Shown one piece after another: positions 40,246-52,190 of a DNA stretch of 64,000 nucleotides. The translations under genes were made by a program, and so were the position numbers. The stretch is from Druceiella hillmani (taxonomy: Eukaryota > Arthropoda > Insecta > Lepidoptera > Hepialidae). Each line of letters begins with the position of its first letter. Positions within the stretch are counted from its first letter, which is position 1. The stretch spans positions 6,458,001-6,522,000 of the forward strand of contig JAYKKI010000087.1 in assembly GCA_039881145.1 (NCBI GenBank), in the 5' to 3' direction. Below the pieces are notes generated by a model. The model searched no databases. It saw nothing but the letters and a program-made list of their open reading frames with translations, and was not told where the DNA came from.

Positions 40246-42103
40246 CTATATATATATATATATATATTTATGAATAACCTTCAATCAGTCACTTCCTGAG
40301 TTTATGTGTTTTCTTTTAAGCCACTCTCTCCTATTTTGGAAAATTAAATCTACTCAAGGATTCATCTTATTATTCATTTTATTTTTTGCTTAATATTTTA
40401 TATTATGTAATTTATATTTTACTCATTAAATGAACTCCCAGATATCTGAATGAACAAAATTAATAGGACTGTTTAAATGCTATGAGGAAACTGACATACT
40501 TACTTATATATTCTATTAAAATGATAACTGTTTTGATTTTACCGTTGCTGAGTGAAACGTTATAGAGGAAATATACGAGATAAATAGTCTAAGAGATCAG
40601 AATAGACATGTATGTTACCGACTACGTAATAATGAGTAAAATTAAATGACGTAATTTATAGAGTTGCAACAATAGACCGTAAGAGATTAGATCAGAGAAA
40701 AGTTGTTCTATGAGAGTGATTTTCCAGATATTCGACAGTATACCGCCAAAAATCAAAGAAATAGTTGCGGATAACAAGAGAAATGTTATGTGGAACGAAA
40801 AAAATTAATTGAAAATAAATATATCCATTTCCTTGACTGAACCTAAATAGGCCGAAAAAGAATATAAAATTGGTTTGCGGGTTTCGATAGATCACTTTAA
40901 TTTTTTCTGAAACAATAAAAAAAGTTTAGAATTCCACATAGCAGTGTTCAATTACTCCTTAATTTTTTTCATCAGAAGATGCAAAACCACTACATTCATT
41001 GAAATCAGCCTTAAAATATGTTCTCTCACGTTTGTTTTAATGTTTCTAAACATGACAAATATGGTCTATGCTTTATTTTTCAAGTTTCAATATCACAGAG
41101 TTTCTGTGAAGAATGCCTGTGACGGGAGGACAACCGAACATACACGTGAATAAAAAGACAGTTTAAAAATTTGGCTCTTTTTGCCCTAAAAATGAGGTAA
41201 AATATATTTATATATAGATGTTAATGAGTTGAAGTTTTACCGAGTGCCACTTGTCAATACACAATGCAGATAGATGATTGACAATAAGAAAACAGAAAAC
41301 ATGATTACAAAAATGTGTACTTTAATAAATCGGACCTACTCTGACCGATACTCGTTGATCCAAACGTTACGGGTGAAAATGTGTTAACGGAAAAAAGAAT
41401 ATACGACTAACTTCACGCTGGCGAAGATGGAAGATATTTGGTCGGCGGAGCGCGTCTCGTGACCTATCCTTTGAGTCTATGAAAAGTCGACCACCGACTT
41501 AGTCCAGGTCGAAAACTGTCGAGTTTTCTGGAATAAGGTCAGTTACCCAAGTTTCAACTATGGCATAATTCAATATACATACACCACGGTCTAAATGTTT
41601 GCCTTCACTATAATTGTATGTTTAGTTATATATCCTATTCTTTTCTCCGTTACTGCGCTTTAACTTTTAAGGCTGAAATCAGTGAGACTCCGTCAGAGTC
41701 GCGTCGGTTGTTTGATGGGATTGATTTATGTGGAACCTGTAGTTTGAAGCGCTCAAATTTATATCTCCAATTTCTTTCCATCATTCTTGGTTGTCTGCAT
41801 TGCGCCTAAGACAGAACTTTATTTAAGAATGATGATGAACAAATATATTACTCAAAGTAGAAGAATTTAACCCAAAACCATAAATTGTATTTAAAATTTA
41901 ATACAATTTTATTATGTGTGAGTATGTACCCAGTAATGAGAGTAAAAACCTTTTCATTAATATTTGAGTGTAACAAATATCTCTGAATAGTGCTGTATAA
42001 TTACTCATCTTGGTCAATAAATCGAAAAATATAGATGTATTAAATCAAAGTAAAGTGACATTAAATAAAATAGATCTGGAACATATATAATGCAAATCTC
42101 GCA
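39880..42103 (+). repeat. Large inverted repeat, left arm
   Basis: This arm matches the reverse complement of 45,099-47,261 along its length. Outer boundary: 'ttgaattacttta' at 39,880 pairs with 'aagtaattca' ending at 47,261. Inner boundary: 'tgcaaatctcgca' ending at 42,103 pairs with 'tgcgagatttgca' at 45,099. Identity by eye is about 85-94% in the stretches compared, with small indels and different-length (TA)n tracts. A GC-richer core (about 41,395-41,820) contains 'ggtcggcggagcgcgtctcg' and a 63-codon open frame at 41,618-41,809 that also exists in the other arm. No transposase was recognised. It may be a TE with very long terminal repeats, two oppositely inserted copies of one element, or a segmental inverted duplication. 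Confidence 0.9.
40137..40267. repeat. (TA)n/(CA)n compound microsatellite in left arm
   Basis: TA repeats are interrupted by about 11 CA units near 40,205-40,227. The equivalent position of the right arm (46,937-47,034) holds a TA tract without the CA block, so the tract was present before the arms diverged and then changed in one of them. Confidence 0.95.
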
Positions 42104-43558
42104 TGTTAAATTCCAATTTTCCATCGATAGTTGTTTAAAAGATTAAGTTTGGTATATTCTCTGTTTCCGGGTAAATCCGGATTTCCAGTGCGTATTCTCT
42201 AAATATGCTAGTGAACTGTTCCTAATGCCTTTATGTTTTAAGTCTCCTCAGTGAGCATAAGAGATTATAAGAAATATATAAGCCCAACGGTGTTTTCCCT
42301 ACGTAGGTTTATTTACGATAGATCATAAGATATGAACCTAAAGAGCTGTCTAGTAATTTATATATTATTGTTGACATAAAGAAAACCGGCGAAATTGGGG
42401 CTGATCCTACAGAAAATGTCCGCCTCGAGTTTCTTTCTGTACAGAAATGTCGTTCTCGAGTTTTATAAGACTTTCGCAGACGGTGACTCTAAAGAATTTT
42501 TTTTTATTTTAAGAACACTACGTTATTTGTCGATAGGAAAGTACCCGTCGATAGTAGTTATTGCAAAAAAATAAATCAGTAAAGCCGTTTACATACTCTT
42601 TGGAGAAATGATCTCATTTTCCAAATAAAATACTATATTTTAATTTTTCTCTTTGTAATTTTAAAAAGAAGTTGTTTGATGCTAATTATTTTCATTTCCT
42701 ATAAACTTCTCTACGTAGTAGGGATACTATTTTTATTCTTGGAACAATCAGATTTAATATCATATGAACTTTTGCTCATCCCCTTTATCATTTTATGGGC
42801 AAATCTATTAAAAATTTAAAAAATAATACTTCCATTTACTAAAGTCAATCTTTTACTTCCATTAAGGTTAATGGATAGATAAGCTGATAATGGATAATAA
42901 GGATGAATAATGGAGCTGATAAGGTTATCACATGCTACAGCTTAGAATTAGGTATAGTTAATTCTTTACCTAAGGCCTTAATGTATACTGAAAGCTCCAA
43001 AATTAATGTCTGTAAATGAATGTTTGGTCTACTGCAATAAATTTGTGAAATAACAATCTTAAATAAAATCAATCTTGACAATAACGAAATTCAGCTAACG
43101 TATTTGAATCTAAAATAACGAACGAAGAAACGAGACAATGATACCACTACAATTTAAATGAACGATTGATTTGCTATTAATATTGTCGAAATTAAATGTT
43201 AGGACCTTCAAAGACATGATAATAATTAAAAAATATGAATAAGTGCAAGGCAAGCCAATTAATGGAATCAACCTGTTTTGATCCGCTATATGGAAGGACA
43301 ATAATTTTATTATCTAAATTATCGATACCCAGATATTCTCAAACAGTATATATGTAGATCCATATATGCGTGACAGAATTATTTCAGACTGTTTTATTAC
43401 TCACATTACGCACTAACACCTTATTTATCACCACATAACGCATGACATTGGCTGGCATTACGCATTAATATATTATTTATTAGCAAAAAGCACGGCTTTG
43501 TAAGGGCTCGGGAGTTTTTTTTTAATACGCGGCCATTAAAATAATGCTTTCAGGTTGC
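42104..43558. other. Inverted-repeat loop, first part: non-coding
   Basis: No gene was recognised. A short imperfect tandem duplication ('acagaaaatgtccgcctcga' then 'acagaaatgtcgttctcga') lies near 42,410-42,460. Confidence 0.5.
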
Positions 43559-43702
43559 AGGTTGCGATTGGGGCTGCCGCGCTTCTATAGTGCTTCAGCC
43601 ATATTTGCAGACGCTAATGTAGACGAGTTTATTACACAGCCCAGGATGCGCGACAGCTCCAACATCATACAAAGCATGATCACTGGTCTATTATTTATTT
43701 AA
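43559..43702 (+). pseudogene. Non-LTR retrotransposon C-terminal fragment
   Basis: An open run of 47 codons ends with TAA at 43,700-43,702 and stands out by its GC content. It reads 'RLRLGLPRFYSASAIFADAN', then 'VDEF', then 'RDSSNIIQSMITG'. The pattern LPR.YSAS.MFA.A.VD.F followed by R.S.N..L.MI is one I recognise from the region downstream of the reverse-transcriptase domain in insect non-LTR retrotransposon polyproteins. No reverse-transcriptase motif precedes it; upstream is unrelated AT-rich DNA. It is a 5'-truncated or isolated fragment inside the loop of the large inverted repeat. The clade cannot be assigned from so short a piece. Confidence 0.6.
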
Positions 43703-43720
43703 ATGCATATACGTATAACC

Positions 43721-43740
43721 AGTTTATTAAATATCCATAT

Positions 43741-43831
<91 letters not shown>

Positions 43832-43847
43832 GGATATTAAATAAACT
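43721..43847. repeat. (TA)n tract in an 18-bp inverted-repeat hairpin
   Basis: 'agtttattaaatatccat' (43,721-43,738) and 'atggatattaaataaact' (43,830-43,847) are complementary with one mismatch and flank about 90 bp of TA repeats. The whole unit can fold into one long cruciform. It begins about 20 bp after the stop codon of the retrotransposon fragment. Confidence 0.9.
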
Positions 43848-43904
43848 TATAAACTTATTACAATTATAAAGTAATTATACAGTAATACATTCATATAAAT
43901 AATA

Positions 43905-43999
43905 TTTTTAAGGTGATTAAAGGATGTAATATTATTTCTACTTTATTTAAATTCTCTATCACGACCTGGGTTTTGTTGTATGACAACATCTGCAGGTGG
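43905..43999 (-). mobile_element. Hammerhead-like element, copy 3 (one arm)
   Basis: Read on the minus strand, 43,999-43,960 gives CCAC, core CUGCAGA (fits CUGANGA), an extra U, helix II GUUGU/ACAAC (five perfect pairs, loop CAU), AAAA where GAAA is expected, CC-CA-GG, UC (a GUC cleavage site) and GUG pairing with CAC. The 3' flank ('aatttaaataaagtagaaat', 'aatattacatc') matches the flanks of the copies at 11.1 and 14.8 kb. A convincing second arm was not found. Of the three copies this has the best helix II, but it shares the GAAA-to-AAAA change with copy 1. Confidence 0.55.
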
Positions 44000-45098
44000 G
44001 CAATTAGGAAAGATCGTTGCTATTATGTATCGTTGTTTCGTATTTATTTTTATAGTTTTTATAAATTCAAAAATAGCGATGGATAACAAATCTTGATATG
44101 ACTAAATTATTATGTTAAATTTCAAATCCGGAGGTGTAATAGTTTTTTCGTAAAGTGTACGGGTTGTGGGATAATATTAGGGCTCGGTCCGCTCCCCCTA
44201 ATTACAATATTAAAAAAATCACCAAATGTGTTTAACCGGTTTTTAAAGTACATAATACCATAACTGCATGAACCAATACCTTCGAATTGATATATTGCAA
44301 AAGTTTTATGAAATCCGAGTATTATTTTTCTCTTGGCATATTTCTGTTTCAAATATTTAAGGAGATAGGATGAGATTGGGTAAATATGCTTAAAAACAGG
44401 TTTAAACAAGTTTGTAGATATAGATCAGGCCTAAATATTACAATGGCTCCATTTTCTCAAAAAAAATGTTTAAATGCGAATTTCAATAATGAAGAGTATT
44501 CTGTACCAATAACGAATATAATATCTCAGTAACATCGACATCCATTTCTAAATTCATTCGATACTAATCCATGATTTTTTCGAGTTTTTTAATTATATAT
44601 TTTCGGACATCTCGGTTGTGAAGGAATGATATATTCCTTATTCCTAAATATAACATAATTCTCTTAGAAGATTTTTTAATTATACATCCTACCAAACTCT
44701 CGAACAATTTTGAACCTAACATTTAAAATACATCAATGATTTATGTTTTCAAAATTTGTCAAATTTATATTTTGAAAAAGATATACCAAGCTAGTCTCAC
44801 TGTCATACCCTATTCCTCCTATCGAATCCCTTTTCTTTAGCTAGGTTAATATTTAAATTATTTTATAATTTAATTATTATATTGTTTTATTTTTTATTAT
44901 TATTTTGTAATGAACACTTATTTTTATAATCTCTCTTTGACAGACTATTGCAGGCTTCTACAACAATAAGTCCTCAACGACTGTCGTTTTAGTAGACTGG
45001 AAGAGACTGTTCATACGATCAAACATTTTCTAAATGTATAAATGAGATGAAGTTTAAATTAATAAATATTTCAAAGCGTGTATTAATAATATAACCCG
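44000..45098. other. Inverted-repeat loop, last part: non-coding
   Basis: No recognised feature. The minus-strand open frame at 44,122-44,409 (95 codons) has no domain and is not supported by anything else. Confidence 0.5.
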
Positions 45099-47261
<2,163 letters not shown>

Positions 47262-47266
47262 CAAAC

Positions 47267-47500
47267 AATTTATAACACGAGTTACAGACAGGTCACCATG
47301 ACCTCTATTAGCAAAAAGAGACCGGAAAGAATTTACAACACGAACAAAGCCAGATCATTATGAGTTTCTTTAGCATGGAGAAGACCGGTAAAATATTATA
47401 TAGTTTTGGACCTAGATTTTATTACAATAAAAAAATAATCTATAACACGAGCTAACATAAGCCATTTTGGCCTTTCTTACCGTAAAAGTAACTGACAAAG
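47267..47500. repeat. Short degenerate tandem repeat, unit about 63 bp
   Basis: Three units start with 'aatttataacacgag', 'aatttacaacacgaa' and 'aatctataacacgag' near 47,267, 47,331 and 47,437. Each continues with a 'cagGTCAccaTGACct'-like, then 'agcaaaaagagaccgg'-like segment. Extra sequence of about 45 bp separates the second and third. The array begins directly at the outer end of the right inverted-repeat arm. Confidence 0.65.
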
Positions 47501-48269
47501 GTTTATGTAGTTATAGATCCTGACGTTACAACGAAAACAAATTCTTTGGTAGAGAAAGTAAAAAGTAATCCTATTAAAAATAACATTTAAGAAAAAATGT
47601 AATTTTAAATACTCAATCAAAAGAGGACAAGGTTTGCGTTCTCTTATAAAAGTCCGTTCATTTCCCTTTCTTTACGGATTTATGTTCACACGACACCTTT
47701 ATTTCGAAGGAGCTTCTTTTGGAAAAAGGCATATAATGGAAGTTACTACGATACAATGTTGAGCACTATAAGTTTGTTACACAATTTTTTGTATATGTTT
47801 TAGCTGATGATGAAATAATTCATTGAAGTCGCATAATTTCAATCTTCAAATGTTTTTTAAGATAAAATTTTACTCATATATTCAAGAAATAATGGAGAAT
47901 AATATAATGTACATATATATTTATACGTGAATTTTTGTGTAATATTTAGATTGTGTATTAGACACAGTTACAGAATACCAACAGAATGCAGCATGTTTCA
48001 CTACAAAGTAAGCCAGCAAAAGTTCACGTAGTGTTGACCAAATGCTTCATGAATAAAAATGGTACTATTATATGGAGCAGATGAAAAAATATATACCATA
48101 AAGTTTTATTTTAATTGGCCATTGGATGAATGATATCTTGTATTATTTTTAATGAAAAGTCGGGTTATTTTAAAAATAATTTATAAATGCTATTTTAATA
48201 TAATCATTTGAATTAGGAAAATGAAACAAAGTACAGATTATATTTCCTTGTATCTTCGATACACAAATA
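47501..48269. other. AT-rich non-coding stretch
   Basis: Nothing was recognised before the reverse-transcriptase fragment. Confidence 0.5.
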
Positions 48270-49045
48270 TAACATAGATACTAATCAAATACCTGCCATC
48301 TTGATTAAGAGTTGTACCCTTGCAAGTCAGCTGAATTCCATATGTAATCTATCATTATGCACAGGTAACTTTCTGCTGGAAAATTACTAATGTAACGCCT
48401 ATTGACAAAACAGGAGGCTTAAACAACGTAGTTAATTATCGTCCTAGATCAATTCTATCTATTTTTGGTGAAGTTTTCGAGTGCCTTATTTATAATACTA
48501 TTTATTGTCGTATTAAACCTTAAATTCTTACCAAAAAATCTACGTCAACAGATATGGTTAAATACGTAACGGATATTGCGAATGATGAAGATAAACGTAA
48601 GCAAGTTGACACAATCTATACTGATTTCAGTAAGGAGTTTGATAAAGTATACCACGCTATTTTAATATGCAAATTGCAATGTACACGGTAACTTGCTGAG
48701 GTGGATTCAATCATATTTGGCAAACAGGAAGTATCGCGTTATAATTAATGGGTTCTCATCAAGTGAATATGAATCAGAACCTGGCGCACCGCAGGGCTTC
48801 TACATCGGGCCACAAATATTCGATATATTTATAAATAATTTAAGCAAAGAACTGTTATCTGCTAAGCATCTTACATTCGCATATAATTTTTAAATTTACA
48901 AAATAATAGAAAACGATTTAGATATTGCACGACTCCAAAAAGATCTCGCCATTCTCTCGATATGGTGCTCGAGGAACAAAATGCAACTAAATCCTAATAA
49001 AGTGTCCTATTTTCATTCGTCCTCAAAACTAAAATTTTCCATTCG
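48270..49045 (+). pseudogene. Non-LTR retrotransposon reverse-transcriptase fragment
   Basis: The central reverse-transcriptase domain of a LINE-type element (Jockey/CR1-like in style), which would copy its RNA at the target site. The parts seen in order are: 'IPAILIKSC'; 'WKITNVTPIDKTG' followed by 'NYRP'; 'YTDFSKEFDKV' (motif A, with the first catalytic Asp); 'LRWIQSYLANRKYRV'; 'EPGAPQGFYIGP' (motif B); 'LTFAYNF', where a FADD-type motif C should stand; and 'DIARLQKDLAILSIWCSRNK'. Frameshifts lie near 48,390, 48,690 and 48,895. A stop lies at about 48,520. The Asp-Asp of motif C is lost, so the enzyme would be dead even if the frames were intact. The endonuclease domain and tail are absent. 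Confidence 0.88.
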
Positions 49046-49144
49046 CTCCTAAACTTTTAATGACACTAGTCAACAAAGAAACACCTTTTGTACGTAACAT
49101 GAAAAATTTCGTCTAGTTATGTTTAGAACAAGACCAAGGTTAAC

Positions 49145-49660
49145 ATTGTAGCAATATCTTGATGGATCATTATCATTCACCATGTTCACCGCTGACGACG
49201 CCCAAATTTTCGAGCAAGAAGTCCAAATGTGAATGTAGAAAACGTATTTTCAACGACGTATTACAGGTCTTATAAGTAGATAACAGTTCTACAACAATAC
49301 TTTTATAGTCATCTGATCGGTGATTTCCGAGAAAATTTAAAATTACTTTCATGAAAGATTCCCAAGCTGATTTTTCCAAATAACTAAACTTTTCTTTGAA
49401 AATGTTGTTTTTTGTCAATGGTCTAATTTGAGAACTAACAAATATGCCCTCTTTAATTTTGGCATGACTCGGTTAAGGATTTTTTTTTCATATATAAAAA
49501 GCCATCACCACTCCTATCCATTGGTTTCGCATAGTTTTTCATGAGTCCAAGTTTTGTATGTAAAGGTGGTAAAAACATATTATTAGGCTGCGCTAATGGA
49601 GGGTTTTTAATATTCTTTTGTCCTAAAGTACAAAATTCCCTTTTGGGCTTCTGACCCAAA
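49145..49660 (-). pseudogene. Fragment of a repetitive arthropod protein family
   Basis: On the minus strand, 'LGQKNIKNPPL', 'FLPPLHTKLGLMKNYAKPMD', 'RSGDGFLYMKK' and then, after a frame break near 49,450, 'WESFMKVILNFLGNHRSDDY', 'SLKIRFLHSHLDFL', 'ENLGVVSGEHGE' and finally 'HQDIAT'. These match, in order, a protein family I have seen in many copies in arthropod and other animal genomes, annotated as uncharacterised (typical phrases PPLHIKLGLMKN, FLGNHRS, HFLHSHLDFFPENLG, EHGERFHQDI). Its high copy number suggests a TE origin; its molecular role is unknown to me. Here the N-terminal part and the segment after the HQDI motif are missing, and there are stops and at least two frame breaks. Confidence 0.75.
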
Positions 49661-49917
49661 AGGGAACGAAAGGATTTTTTTAAAGGGAAGGAAAAGGATT
49701 TCTTGACATGAAGGGAAAGGATTTGTCAACATAATTTTTTTTTCGATCTCTGCTGTTCCATTCACAAATAAAACAACAGTAATTTGTATAATATATTTCT
49801 AATCCGAAAATTAGGGCAATGACCTTCAAATATCCCCAAACTTTTCATTTGTGCTTGTTATATTTTATTTTTTCTAAGATAAATTTAATATTTTCATAAG
49901 ACTCATTCATGTTAGAT

Positions 49918-50046
49918 GCCATGCTCGGACTTGGTCATTTTTTTCTATGATTCTAAATATAGCTATCATAGAATATTTTTTGCGGCATATTTCTATGATA
50001 CCTATATTTAGAATCATAGAAAAAAATGACCAAGTCCGAGCATGGC
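49918..50046. repeat. Near-perfect 129-bp palindrome
   Basis: The left arm starts 'gccatgctcggacttggtca' and the right arm ends with its exact complement. Arms are about 57 bp with very few mismatches around a loop of roughly 12 bases containing 'ttttttgcgg'. The arms include 'tttttttctatgattctaaa', which pairs fully. Such length and identity fit a young MITE or foldback element, or a locus producing a hairpin RNA. No obvious target-site duplication was seen. Confidence 0.9.
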
Positions 50047-51841
50047 TCGTATGTAGATTTTTTTCCTCGTTGTTCAAAGTGTTTTTTTTATCATAAGTCA
50101 TCAATAATAAGTTTTCAATAATACAGAACATCATTAAGTTAGTGAGACATACATATTATAGTGAATCTTACAGGCACTGGAATAATAAGATTCATCTTTA
50201 TAGGTTTCTTTCAACCTAATTTTAACTGAATTTAATCATTTTAGATATAAATAGTTTTAAGTGTTATTTATTGGATTAGCTTAAAAGTAAAGGGCGTTTT
50301 TTTTTCGAAAATTATCTGAAAAATATCGCAGCGTTCTAGCAACTTCCATGATCGAAGATACATAATGGGCGCGGCACGCTCTCATTGATTCAATCATTAC
50401 TAAAATGCTGCACTGTTAATACGCATTAAATATGGTCGACATTAATACGCATGTGAGACACTGTTTACTCTACGAGTACCAACCTTGGCACTCTGCTGTC
50501 CAAGCTATATGTAACATACGCCAACGCGTTGTCCCTCTAGTCGACCAGTGGAATCGGATTGTGATGGACTAAAATTATTAATTAGAGAAGATAGCTGATT
50601 AACGATACGTTGGCTAGGAACTGTACTCGGGTGCTTCCACGAAAATGTACAGAATCATTTACATTGCTTTGAAAAAAGCTTGAAATACGGTGCGAGGATT
50701 TGGGTTCTCACCACGATGTATTTACCCAAGGAAAAATCCTCTATAGAAAGTGCAACATACAGAGCGGTTTCATTGGACGTTCTGTCTAACAATCGGTACC
50801 TGTTGTTTGGTACCAGGAAGGAAGGTGTGAAATTGGCTACCGAACAGCTACGGAGACGGACCACCAGATCTCGGTTAGTCGTTAAGCTACTGGTGGAAGT
50901 TAAACTAATAAAAATAACGATTTTTTACCTCTAATTTTTATAATTTTAACTCTGTTCAATTTGGTGAAAAACCAGAAACGAATTTAAATTATGTTTGAAA
51001 CTATACGATTAAAAATTCTTCAGCAACTTGATATGAAGTTTTATTTATTTTTATTGTACATCTTTAGTTTTGTCGTTTAATATGTCAAAAATATATTATT
51101 AGATTTCCTGAAATATAATTTAAATTGTTAAAAATTAAGAGAGTCCTAGAAAGTATCTCGTTCGATTCAACGTTCTTCTAATAAATTTTATCTACACGTA
51201 CAATTCATCTGACTTATACAATTTCAAATTCACCTTATAATACTCAAAATAGGCTCAAAGTGCAACAACCGAGAAATACGTTAACATAACTTTTGATCTA
51301 TTAGCGACAAAGCCAGAAACAAAGCGACAAAACGCACCGCAACGCGCTAAAACTTTGGTAACTTTCGCTAACTCGGTATAAATTATTCAAGGTCGCTTCT
51401 AAATAACTTGTCCTATTGTCCTTATTACTAAATACGGAAGTTAGTTTTATTTAGGCATAATTTATGATAAATCTAGTTACTTTAATGTACTCTACTGGAC
51501 CACTACAAAAAGTACTGTTGCTACTACCAGACTATCACAACAGAGACTTCGATTATTGAATTGATAATCATTAAAATGTTCACATATTCATTCGAATCGA
51601 ATTTATTATATGGTTTAAAGTACGCTTTATGAAATGATACAGTGTTAAACGTTAGTGTATTTTTTTCCCACCCGCGGATGTGTGTTTTTCAATGGCTAGG
51701 ACGCCTGCCTCTGCTTTTACTCGTAATAAATTTTAATATAGTTTTCTGAAAAACAAAGGTTCTTCTAAGAAAAATCACATTTTTTATCTCCGTCCGTGGT
51801 CAGCATGTGTATATGTATGGCTAAGCATACGCTATAGGTCG
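50047..51841. other. Mostly non-coding stretch
   Basis: No gene is supported. A GC-richer block at about 50,340-50,900 carries overlapping open frames on both strands (50,680-50,934 plus; 50,655-50,864 minus). Neither shows a known domain, so the block is left unassigned. 51,240-51,370 has A/C-rich sequence with short repeats of 'aagcgacaaa'. Confidence 0.45.
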
Positions 51842-52190
51842 CAGTTTTTTACCGATTTTAGAGACTATTTTTTCTATCGACTAGAAAACTGTCAAAAGAG
51901 AAGTATATTTGTTTTCACAATAGTTCATGAAACAATTCAATTTTTTTTTTACAAAGACTGCGTTTCCTCGGGTTCGTCGTATTTACGTGTCAGGGCATGT
52001 TACATCTCGCAATACTCAACTGATTTTTGAAGTTTTGTTTTTCTAGCGATTGCTTTACTGTCAAAATAGAAGCCTATTGATTTTCACAATGAATTGTCGG
52101 AAATTTCCATTAAAAAAAGGAGTTTTGTGTAACTCGCCATTTTGTACTCGGCGGTTGTCCTCGGTCTCCGTTCTATATGGTTTTTCATGA
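51842..52190. repeat. Two diverged units of about 170 bp
   Basis: 'actgtcaaaagagaag....ttttcacaat' near 51,888 recurs as 'actgtcaaaatagaag....ttttcacaat' near 52,057, a spacing of about 169 bp. The sequences on both sides are loosely similar, with an 'agttttnnttttcta' block before and an A-rich then 'gcgtttcctcggg/ctcggcggttg' block after. This may be the relic of a monomer-size satellite. Similarity is modest. Confidence 0.45.

Noticed and set aside
41525..41545. Strong splice-donor-like 'aaggtcagt' in the left inverted-repeat arm
   Set aside because: The other arm reads 'aaagtcaga' at the same place, so the site is not conserved and there is no matching exon.
50655..50934. Overlapping open frames on opposite strands in a GC-richer block
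   Set aside because: At most one could be real and neither shows a family motif. The block may be a TE fragment I cannot identify.
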